Source: an uncultured Collinsella sp.
GTDB lineage: Bacteria; Actinomycetota; Coriobacteriia; Coriobacteriales; Coriobacteriaceae
Assembly (NCBI GenBank): GCA_958453935.1
Contig: CAUDZT010000068.1
Coordinates: forward strand, 1 to 11,497
Reading direction: 5' to 3'
DNA: 11,497 bases
Shown here: positions 5,508 through 11,497 of the stretch, in pieces
Layout: each line of letters begins with the position of its first letter
Position numbering within the stretch: the first letter of the stretch is position 1
The notes under the pieces: generated by a model
What the model was told of the DNA's origin: nothing
Database searches by the model: none
The model's input: the letters and a program-made list of their open reading frames with translations, nothing else
Position numbers and translations under genes: made by a program

Positions 5508-7870
5508 GGATTCTCAAGCTCTTTAAAAAGCATGTCCTGGCACTGTTCACAGCTATCGTACTTATCGTAATCAGCTGCAACGCCGATCTGGCACTGCCTA
5601 CCTACATGAGCGACATCGTCGACGTGGGCGTGCAGCAAGGCGGCATCGCCTCGCCCGTGCCCGACACCATTCGCGCCGAATCGCTCGACGACCTCGAACT
5701 CTTTATGAGCGCCAAGGATGCCAAGACGGTAGAGGCTGCGTTTGGCAAGGCGGACAAGAACGGCATCCGCACGTACAAGGGCACCGAGGACGAGCGCGCC
5801 GACGGCAGCAAGATTGCCGACATCATGAGCCTGCCCGAGACCGTCGTACTTTCGCTCAACCAAGGCATCGATGCCAGCTCCATGGGCGACATGATGGGCG
5901 CGTCCAGCGAGAAAGACAACAGCGACCCCCAGGCCATGCCCACCCCCGAGCAGATGGCGGCAATGACGCCCGAGCAGCTCGCCGAGATGCAGCAGAAGGC
6001 CGCAGCGGCGCAGAACATGCAAAAGCAGATTGATGCCGACGGCGGCAAGATCACCATGAAGAGCCTGCGTCTAGGCGTTGAAGGCGGCCTCATCGACCAA
6101 GGCAAGCTCGTCGAGGGCGCCAACGAAATGGCGGACAAAATGGGCTCCATGTCGGGCTCCATCGTCACTCAGCGCGCCGTGAGCTATGTGCAGGACGAGT
6201 ACAAGGCACAGGGCATCGACCCCGCCGACGTGCAGAACGCCTATCTGGGCCGCATGGCGACCACGATGTTTGGCCTGTGCCTGGTGTCGCTTGTCGCCAC
6301 CATCCTGACCGGCGCCGTGGCTTCGCGCACCGCCTGCTCCATCGCCCGCGACCTGCGCCGCGAGACCTTCAACAAGGTTATGCACTTCTCGCCGGCCGAG
6401 GTGGGCAAGTTTAGCCAGGCCTCGCTCATCACCCGCTGCACCAACGACATTCAGCAGATTCAGATGGCCGCAACCCTGTTTATCCGCATGTGCCTCATGG
6501 CGCCCGTCATGGGCATCGTCGCCGTCATGCGCGTCCTGGCCAACCACACCGGCCTGGAGTGGACCATCGCCGTGGCCATCATCGCGGTCTCGGCCGTCGT
6601 CGGCGTGCTTATGGGCCTCACCATGCCCAAGTTCAAAAAGATGCAGAGCTTTGTGGACCGCGTGAACCTTACCGCCCGCGAGCTGCTCGACGGCCTTATG
6701 CCCATCCGCTCGTTTAACCGCGAGGAGCATGAGCTCGAGCGCTTTGACCAGGCGTCCCTCGACCTGATGACCACGCAGCTCTACACCAACCGAGCCATGA
6801 GCTTTATGATGCCGCTCATGATGCTGGTCATGAACTGCATCACCGTGCTTATCGTCTGGTTTGGTGCGCAGGGCGTGTCCGACGGCGTGATGCAGGTCGG
6901 CAACATGATGGCGTTTATCTCCTACACCATGCAGATCGTCATGGCGTTTATGATCCTCACCATGGTGTCGGTCATCCTACCCCGTGCCGAAGTCGCAGCC
7001 GAGCGCGTGGAAGAGGTCATCACCTGTCCCACGAGCATCAACGACCCCGTCTCGCCCAAACTGCCCGCGGCCAACGCGCCGCGCGGTGAGCTCGCCTTCC
7101 GCGACGTGAGCTTCCAGTATCCCGATGCCCGCGCCGATGTCATCAGCGGCGTGAACTTCACCACGCACGCCGGCCAGATGCTCGGCATCATCGGCTCCAC
7201 GGGTTCGGGCAAGTCCACGCTTGTGCAGCTCATCCCGCGCCTGTACGACGTCACCGGCGGCAGCATTTCACTCGACGGCATCGACGTGCGCGACATGACC
7301 CTTTCCGAGCTGCGCCGCCGCATTGGTTACATCCCGCAGCAGGGTCGTCTGTTCTCGGGCACCGTTGAGAGCAACCTCAAGTTTGCCGGCGACATGGTGA
7401 GCGACGAGGACATGCACCGGGCCGCGCGCATCGCCCAAGCCGAGGACTTTATCGCCGAGCGCGAGGGCGGCTACGACTCCCCCATCAGCCAGGGCGGCTC
7501 CAATGTCTCGGGCGGTCAGCGCCAGCGTCTGGCCATCGCACGCGCGTTGGCTAAAAAGCCCGAGGTCGTGGTGTTCGATGACTCGTTTAGCGCCCTCGAC
7601 TACAAAACAGACGCGCGCCTGCGCGAGGAGCTTGCCAAAAACGTTACCCACGCCGCGCTCGTGGTCGTGGCCCAGCGCATCGCGACCATCATGCACGCCG
7701 ACCAGATCATCGTGCTCGACGACGGCCACGTGGTGGGCACCGGTACGCACGAGGAGCTGCTGCACAGCTGCCCAGCGTACCTGGAGATCGCACAGTCGCA
7801 GCTTTCCGCCGAGGAGCTGGGGCTCACCCAAGAAGAAATTGAAGCCGTCATGGAAGGAGGCGAGCGCTAA
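5504..7870 (+). CDS. ABC exporter subunit with degenerate ATPase site and large extracytoplasmic insert (788 aa)
   Basis: A half-transporter with a fused membrane domain and ATPase domain, one partner of a heterodimeric multidrug-type exporter. TM1 is at about 11-31 and TM2 at about 253-272; further segments lie between 325 and 495. Between TM1 and TM2 is a roughly 200-residue extracytoplasmic stretch rich in Met, Gln and Glu, with a repeated (M)TPEQ(M/L)A motif at 147-160. The ATPase domain (from ~528) has Walker A GSTGSGKST (564-572), Q-loop Gln612, signature VSGGQ (668-672) and Walker B VVVFDD (688-693). The catalytic Glu is Asp693 and the switch His is Gln724, as in TM287-type subunits whose own site is poorly hydrolytic. 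The GTG start at 5504 has AAAGGAG 9 bases upstream and overlaps the MarR stop. Long variants of this subunit are, as I recall, common in Firmicutes. The transported substrate is unknown. Confidence 0.93.
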   Translation: MRILKLFKKHVLALFTAIVLIVISCNADLALPTYMSDIVDVGVQQGGIASPVPDTIRAESLDDLELFMSAKDAKTVEAAFGKADKNGIRTYKGTEDERADGSKIADIMSLPETVVLSLNQGIDASSMGDMMGASSEKDNSDPQAMPTPEQMAAMTPEQLAEMQQKAAAAQNMQKQIDADGGKITMKSLRLGVEGGLIDQGKLVEGANEMADKMGSMSGSIVTQRAVSYVQDEYKAQGIDPADVQNAYLGRMATTMFGLCLVSLVATILTGAVASRTACSIARDLRRETFNKVMHFSPAEVGKFSQASLITRCTNDIQQIQMAATLFIRMCLMAPVMGIVAVMRVLANHTGLEWTIAVAIIAVSAVVGVLMGLTMPKFKKMQSFVDRVNLTARELLDGLMPIRSFNREEHELERFDQASLDLMTTQLYTNRAMSFMMPLMMLVMNCITVLIVWFGAQGVSDGVMQVGNMMAFISYTMQIVMAFMILTMVSVILPRAEVAAERVEEVITCPTSINDPVSPKLPAANAPRGELAFRDVSFQYPDARADVISGVNFTTHAGQMLGIIGSTGSGKSTLVQLIPRLYDVTGGSISLDGIDVRDMTLSELRRRIGYIPQQGRLFSGTVESNLKFAGDMVSDEDMHRAARIAQAEDFIAEREGGYDSPISQGGSNVSGGQRQRLAIARALAKKPEVVVFDDSFSALDYKTDARLREELAKNVTHAALVVVAQRIATIMHADQIIVLDDGHVVGTGTHEELLHSCPAYLEIAQSQLSAEELGLTQEEIEAVMEGGER

Positions 7871-9726
7871 TGGCAGACAAGACCAAGACTCAGATTCCCA
7901 AGCCCACCCGCCAGCGTGGTCCTATGGGCCGTATGGGTGGCATGGGCCGCGGCGAAAAGGCCAAGGACTTTAAGGGCACCATGAGGCAGCTACTCGGCTA
8001 TATCGGTCAGCACAAGATTGCCGTGTTTGCCGCCGTCGCCTTTGCCGTGTGCTCGGTCATCTTTAACATTGTGGGACCCAAGGTGCTCGGCCAGGTTACG
8101 ACCAAACTGTTCGAGGGCCTGGTTGCCAAGGTCAACGGCACCGGCGATGTTGACTTTGACTGGATCGCCAAGACGCTCGGCTTTTTGCTCTGCCTGTACC
8201 TGGCAAGCTCTGTCTGTAGCCTGATCCAGGGCTGGCTCATGACCGGCGTCACGCAAAAGATCTGCTACCGCATGCGCAAGGAGATCGCCGCCAAGATCGC
8301 CGTCGTGCCGATGAGCTACTTCAACGGCCACAGCAAGGGCGACGTGCTCAGCCGCATCACTAACGACGTCGATACGCTGGGTCAGTCACTCAACCAGAGC
8401 GTGACGCAGCTCATCACGTCGGTGACGCAGATTATCGGCGTGCTCGTCATGATGCTTTCGATCAGTCTGCCGCTCACCGGCGTCACCGTGCTCACACTGC
8501 CGGCCGCCGCGATTATCCTGACCGTAATGATTCACTTCTCGCAGCCGTACTTCCGCGAGCAGCAGCAGGTTTTGGGCACCGTCAACGGCATTATCGAGGA
8601 GGACTTTGCCGGCCAGAACGTCATTCAGGTGTTCGACCGCGCCGAGGCCTCAATCGAGGAGTTCGACCGTCAAAACGACCGTCTCTTTATTAGTGGCTGG
8701 CGCTCGCAGTTCCTATCGGGCCTGATGATGCCGCTTATGAGCTTGGTGGGCAACATGGGCTACGTGGGCGTTGTCGTGGTGGGCGCACAGCTCGCGCTGA
8801 CCGGCAATGCCACGCCTGGCGATATTCAGAGCTTTATCCAGTACGTTCGCAACTTTACGCAGCCCGTGCAGCAGCTGGGCAACGTGAGCAACACGATGCA
8901 GTCGATGGCCGCCGCCACCGAGCGTGTCTTTGAGTTCTTGGCCGCGCCCGAGGAGGAGCAGAAGGCCGACGCGCAGATCCCCGAGAAGCGTCCCGGCCAC
9001 GTGGAGTTTGACCATGTCAAGTTTGGCTACACGCCGGACAAGACCATCATCCACGACTTTAGCTGCGAGGCGCAGCCCGGCCAGACCATCGCCATCGTCG
9101 GTCCCACCGGCGCCGGCAAGACCACGCTCATTAAGCTGCTGCAGCGCTTCTACGATGTGGACGGCGGTTCGCTGCGCGTTGAGGGTGTCGACGTGCGCGA
9201 CTGGGACCGCGCGGCGCTGCGCGGCGAGTTTGCCATGGTGCTGCAGGATACCTGGCTGTTTAACGGCACCATCCGCGAGAACATCCGCTACGGACGCCCC
9301 GATGCAAGCGATGCCGAGGTCGAGGCCGCTGCACGCGCCGCACGCTGCGATCACTTTATCCATACGCTCGCCGGCGGCTACGACTTTATGATCAACGAGG
9401 AAGGCACCAACCTTTCGCAGGGCCAACGCCAGCTCGTGACCATTGCCCGTGCCATTTTGGCCGACCGCCCGGCGCTGATTCTGGACGAGGCGACCTCCAA
9501 CGTCGATACCCGCACCGAGGAGCTCATCCAGCGCGCCATGGACGCGCTGATGCAGGGCCGCACGAGCTTTGTCATCGCGCACCGCCTGTCCACGATCCGC
9601 AACGCCGACGTGATCTTGGTGATCCGCGACGGCGACATCGTCGAGAAGGGCACGCACGACGAGTTGCTCGCCCAGGGCGGCTTCTACGCCGACCTGTACA
9701 ACTCGCAGTTCGACGAAGCGGCGTAA
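7870..9726 (+). CDS. ABC exporter subunit with canonical ATPase site (618 aa)
   Basis: The second half-transporter, expected to pair with the preceding 788-residue protein. The N-terminus is a basic Gly/Met/Arg-rich cytosolic tail (GPMGRMGGMGRG, 17-28) followed by KAKDFKGT, an arrangement typical of this subunit class. About six membrane segments lie between 48 and 310. The ATPase domain (from ~377) has Walker A GPTGAGKTT (411-419), Q-loop Gln459, signature LSQGQ (515-519), Walker B LILDE with catalytic Glu540, and switch His571. All catalytic residues are present, so this chain's Walker A and B with the partner's VSGGQ form the hydrolytic site. The second site pairs the partner's degenerate residues with LSQGQ. 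The start codon overlaps the previous stop by one base (TAATG), with AAGGAGG 9 bases upstream, giving coupled translation and probably equal amounts of both subunits. Confidence 0.95.
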   Translation: MADKTKTQIPKPTRQRGPMGRMGGMGRGEKAKDFKGTMRQLLGYIGQHKIAVFAAVAFAVCSVIFNIVGPKVLGQVTTKLFEGLVAKVNGTGDVDFDWIAKTLGFLLCLYLASSVCSLIQGWLMTGVTQKICYRMRKEIAAKIAVVPMSYFNGHSKGDVLSRITNDVDTLGQSLNQSVTQLITSVTQIIGVLVMMLSISLPLTGVTVLTLPAAAIILTVMIHFSQPYFREQQQVLGTVNGIIEEDFAGQNVIQVFDRAEASIEEFDRQNDRLFISGWRSQFLSGLMMPLMSLVGNMGYVGVVVVGAQLALTGNATPGDIQSFIQYVRNFTQPVQQLGNVSNTMQSMAAATERVFEFLAAPEEEQKADAQIPEKRPGHVEFDHVKFGYTPDKTIIHDFSCEAQPGQTIAIVGPTGAGKTTLIKLLQRFYDVDGGSLRVEGVDVRDWDRAALRGEFAMVLQDTWLFNGTIRENIRYGRPDASDAEVEAAARAARCDHFIHTLAGGYDFMINEEGTNLSQGQRQLVTIARAILADRPALILDEATSNVDTRTEELIQRAMDALMQGRTSFVIAHRLSTIRNADVILVIRDGDIVEKGTHDELLAQGGFYADLYNSQFDEAA

Positions 9727-9759
9727 AACCGGCGGCAAACAACCGCAATACCCAAAAAC

Positions 9760-9791
9760 GGGGGCGCAGGACAACCAGCGCCCCCATTTTT
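9760..9791 (+). terminator. Intrinsic terminator of the marR-ABC operon
   Basis: Perfect 8-base GC arms GGGGGCGC (9760-9767) and GCGCCCCC (9778-9785), with two more G-C pairs possible inside, are followed by ATTTTTC. It starts 34 bases after the last stop codon. An A-run just before the left arm (9754-9758) could make it work in both directions. Confidence 0.9.
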
Positions 9792-9839
9792 CGTTCTGCG
9801 GCCCTTGGACCGCATCCCCTGGAGCCGAATTGACGGTCC

Positions 9840-10093
9840 TTTCCAGCCCCTGTGGGCAAAAAATGGCAAATATGAGTACTGTTACCTTTTTAGTAACAGC
9901 CAAAACAGCCCCATATGCTGCCCGCACGGCTTGCAAGCGCCCCTAAATTACTCAAATAGTTCTATAGCGGGCTTATATGTGTTAAGGTTAATGAACATAT
10001 TTTCTGTTATGTCTATTATCTTATGCCGGCAATATGACACTACGATAGCAACAGTACTCATATTTGCCATTTTTTGCCCACAGGGCCTGGAAA
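9840..10093. repeat. 254-bp MITE-like unit with long terminal inverted repeats
   Basis: The left arm 9840-9883 and right arm 10050-10093 are inverted copies of 44 bases with a single mismatch; the inner 36 bases (9848-9883 with 10050-10085) are perfect. Complementarity continues weakly outward to about 9835 and 10098. Each arm carries a mini-palindrome (GCCC-loop-GGGC) followed by a homopolymer A/T run. The 166-base interior is AT-rich and has no recognisable domain-coding gene. I see no clear direct target-site duplication. It resembles a non-autonomous mobile element, or two inverted copies of a dispersed repeat. No transposase lies nearby. Confidence 0.75.
9879..9899 (+). repeat. Small hairpin at the inner edge of the left repeat arm
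   Basis: CTGTTAC (9879-9885) and GTAACAG (9893-9899) are perfect 7-base complements around a 7-base T-rich loop. The right arm has no such partner, so this stem competes with pairing between the two arms and makes the unit asymmetric. Confidence 0.55.
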
Positions 10094-10104
10094 AGGCCAA
10101 CAGG

Positions 10105-10162
10105 GTAGTCATTGGGGACGTTCTTAAACGACCAGTCAAACAAGAACGTCCCCAACGACTAC
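10105..10162. repeat. Palindromic REP-like repeat with GTAG ends
   Basis: Arms of 21 bases (10105-10125 and 10142-10162) are complementary with one mismatch and enclose a 16-base loop. The inner 12 bases GGGGACGTTCTT / AAGAACGTCCCC are perfect. Each arm begins with GTAG when read outward-in, recalling REP elements mobilised by RAYT (Y1-type) transposases, which carry a conserved GTAG or GGAG next to a hairpin. The link to RAYT is inference. Confidence 0.65.
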
Positions 10163-10197
10163 TTAAAAACGGGAGATTATCCACTCTCATTCTGCGA

Positions 10198-10228
10198 GCA
10201 CTCATTTAAGTCTGTCCCCAATGAGTGC
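10198..10228. repeat. Second small palindrome, sharing its core with the neighbouring repeat
   Basis: GCACTCATT (10198-10206) and AATGAGTGC (10220-10228) are perfect 9-base complements with a 13-base loop. The loop and right arm include GTCCCCAATGA (10214-10224), the exact complement of TCATTGGGGAC at 10109-10119. This ties it to the preceding repeat as an outer inverted pair. Confidence 0.6.
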
Positions 10229-10282
10229 CCGGCAGCAACGGGACCGCCGATGTCTTGGCAGAGTCAGCGAAAACCCGCGTAA

Positions 10283-11314
10283 CTAAACCCGCTCCGCGAT
10301 CTCGTGAATGAGGTAGTCGGTCTTTTCCCAGCCCAGGCACGGATCGGTGATCGACTTGCCAAAGACACCGCCGTCGACCGGCTGGTTGCCGTCCTCAAGG
10401 TAGGACTCGATCATAAAGCCCTTGACCAGCCTTGAAATGGCTTCGTTGCGGCGGCAGCTGTCGAGCACCTCCTTGCAAATGCGATACTGCTCCAGCGGAC
10501 GCTTGCCCGAGTTGTCGTGGTTGCAGTCGATGACCGCTGCCGGATTGGCATAGCCGGCGTGCTCGGTATAGCGCTCGGCCAGGCGCTCGAGGTGCTCGTA
10601 GTGGTAGTTGGGGTAGGTGCGCCCATCGAGACCGATGTAGCCACGCATAACGGCGTGCGCGAGCGGATTGCCGTCGCACTCGACCTCCCAGTTGCGGAAG
10701 ATGAAACTCTGATGCGCCTGAGCGGCGTAGATGGAGTTGAGCATGACGGTGGTGGAGCCGGCAGTGGGGTTCTTCATGCCCACCGGCACCGAAATGCCGC
10801 TCGACACCAGACGGTGCTCCTGGTTCTCGACCGAGCGCGCGCCCACAGCAACGTAGCTCAGCAGATCGACAAGGTACTGATAGTTAGAGGGGTAGAGCAT
10901 CTCGTCGGCGGTAAAGAAGCCGGTCTCCTCGATGACGCGCAGGTGCATGTGGCGAATGGCCTTGACGCCCTCGAGCAGGTCATCGGGCGCCTCGGGGTCG
11001 GGATTGTGCAGTAGACCCTTGTAGCCGGTACCCTTGGTGCGCGGCTTGTTGGTGTAGACACGCGGGATGATGATGAGCTTGTCCTTGACCTCCTCGGCGG
11101 TTTTGGCCAGGCGGTTCATGTACTCGAGGACCGAATCCTCGCGATCGGCAGAGCATGGGCCGATGATGAGCACCTTGCGCGCGTCCTCGCCGGTAAAGAC
11201 CTTGGCGACCTCGGCGTCGAATGCCTGCTTCTTAGCGGTAAGCTCGGCGGAAAGCGGCATTTCCTCGCGGATCTCCACGGGGATCGGCAGCCTGCGTTTG
11301 AAATCCATGGCCAT
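10283..11314 (-). CDS. aroF: 3-deoxy-7-phosphoheptulonate (DAHP) synthase, type I (343 aa)
   Basis: This enzyme condenses phosphoenolpyruvate with erythrose 4-phosphate to DAHP, the first step of the shikimate pathway to aromatic amino acids, in the cytosol. It aligns along its length with E. coli AroF/G/H (~350 aa): IGPCS (51-55), KPRTKGTGYKGL (90-101), GAR (158-160), PVGMKN (177-182), DCNHDNSGK (263-271) and SITDPCLGWE (321-330). The four metal ligands fit Cys54, His266, Glu303 and Asp324. The symbol stands for the family; I cannot say which feedback type it is. The ATG at 11314 is preceded by GAGGAGG at 5-base spacing; a second ATG two codons on is less well placed. The gene appears monocistronic here. 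Downstream it runs straight into the palindromic repeats without a clear intrinsic terminator. Confidence 0.95.
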   Translation of the reverse strand: MAMDFKRRLPIPVEIREEMPLSAELTAKKQAFDAEVAKVFTGEDARKVLIIGPCSADREDSVLEYMNRLAKTAEEVKDKLIIIPRVYTNKPRTKGTGYKGLLHNPDPEAPDDLLEGVKAIRHMHLRVIEETGFFTADEMLYPSNYQYLVDLLSYVAVGARSVENQEHRLVSSGISVPVGMKNPTAGSTTVMLNSIYAAQAHQSFIFRNWEVECDGNPLAHAVMRGYIGLDGRTYPNYHYEHLERLAERYTEHAGYANPAAVIDCNHDNSGKRPLEQYRICKEVLDSCRRNEAISRLVKGFMIESYLEDGNQPVDGGVFGKSITDPCLGWEKTDYLIHEIAERV

Positions 11315-11368
11315 AGGGGCCTCCTCAATCTATAGAGAGAGCAAAAAGCGTATTGTCGAGTGCTCGGC

Positions 11369-11397
11369 ATTATCCGCTGTCGCACGCTAAAGTGCAA
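11369..11397 (-). promoter_or_regulatory. Promoter of the DAHP synthase gene
   Basis: On the minus strand, TTGCAC (11392-11397), an optimal 17-base spacer and GATAAT (11369-11374) form a near-consensus sigma-70 promoter. The expected leader is about 48 bases, too short for a trp-style leader peptide with terminator. No Trp/Tyr-type operator is recognised. Confidence 0.65.
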
Positions 11398-11467
11398 GCA
11401 CAGCCTACTAAAAAGGGAATGAATCGACACAAGGGCCCGCTCGGTAGCGCACAGAGATGTGGTGTAA

Positions 11468-11489
11468 GAGGCGGGGCATGCCCCGCCTC
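11468..11489. terminator. Perfect 22-bp palindrome at the window edge, possible terminator
   Basis: The 11-base half-site GAGGCGGGGCA is followed by its exact complement with no loop bases, so the hairpin tip must open. The plus strand continues CGCCCTTT to the window end and the minus strand continues TTACACC, so a T-tract is not established on either side. It may terminate a gene lying beyond the right edge. Confidence 0.45.
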
Positions 11490-11497
11490 CGCCCTTT

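Noticed and set aside
9805..10209. A 134-residue open frame across the repeat region
   Set aside because: It reads through both inverted arms and the REP-like palindrome; the peptide shows no domain and there is no start signal at its beginning.
1..11497. CRISPR arrays, tRNA or rRNA genes, phage genes or transposases
   Set aside because: I saw no regularly spaced repeats, no cloverleaf-like sequence and no coding frame with integrase or transposase motifs.

Overview
The window looks like a chromosome segment of a strictly fermentative, high-GC gut actinobacterium of class Coriobacteriia, most likely Collinsella. This is inferred from the protein sequences, GC-rich codon use and gene content, not from a search. 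It carries seven confident protein genes, no RNA genes, and one 556-base gap filled with inverted repeats.

Left block (77-2465, minus strand): pyruvate formate-lyase encoded in two pieces. A 683-residue body carries the active-site Cys-Cys pair but stops where the C-terminal glycyl-radical domain should begin. That domain is a separate 83-residue gene downstream, with its own start and ribosome binding site. Two hairpins lie between them. A gap of about 470 bases upstream holds a possible pfl promoter and the likely terminator of the next operon.

Second block (2936-4807, minus strand): a short-chain dehydrogenase followed by a KdgT-type 2-keto-3-deoxygluconate permease. Together they suggest uptake and redox handling of sugar-acid breakdown products. 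A well-formed promoter with a LacI-type operator-like site in its spacer lies upstream. A hairpin between the two genes may attenuate the permease.

Third block (5058-9726, plus strand): a MarR-family regulator and two overlapping genes for a heterodimeric ABC exporter (TM287/288 or BmrCD type), forming a translationally coupled drug-efflux operon that ends in a clear intrinsic terminator. The first subunit has the degenerate ATPase residues and a large extracytoplasmic insert. Two palindromic sites sit at the operon's 5' end, one covering the GTG start codon.

Gap (9727-10282): a 254-bp MITE-like unit with 44-bp terminal inverted repeats (36 bp perfect), followed directly by nested palindromes of the REP/RAYT kind. 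I see no convincing gene here.

Right block (10283-11497, minus strand): a metal-dependent type I DAHP synthase, the first step of the shikimate pathway, with a strong promoter. A perfect 22-bp palindrome lies at the window edge.
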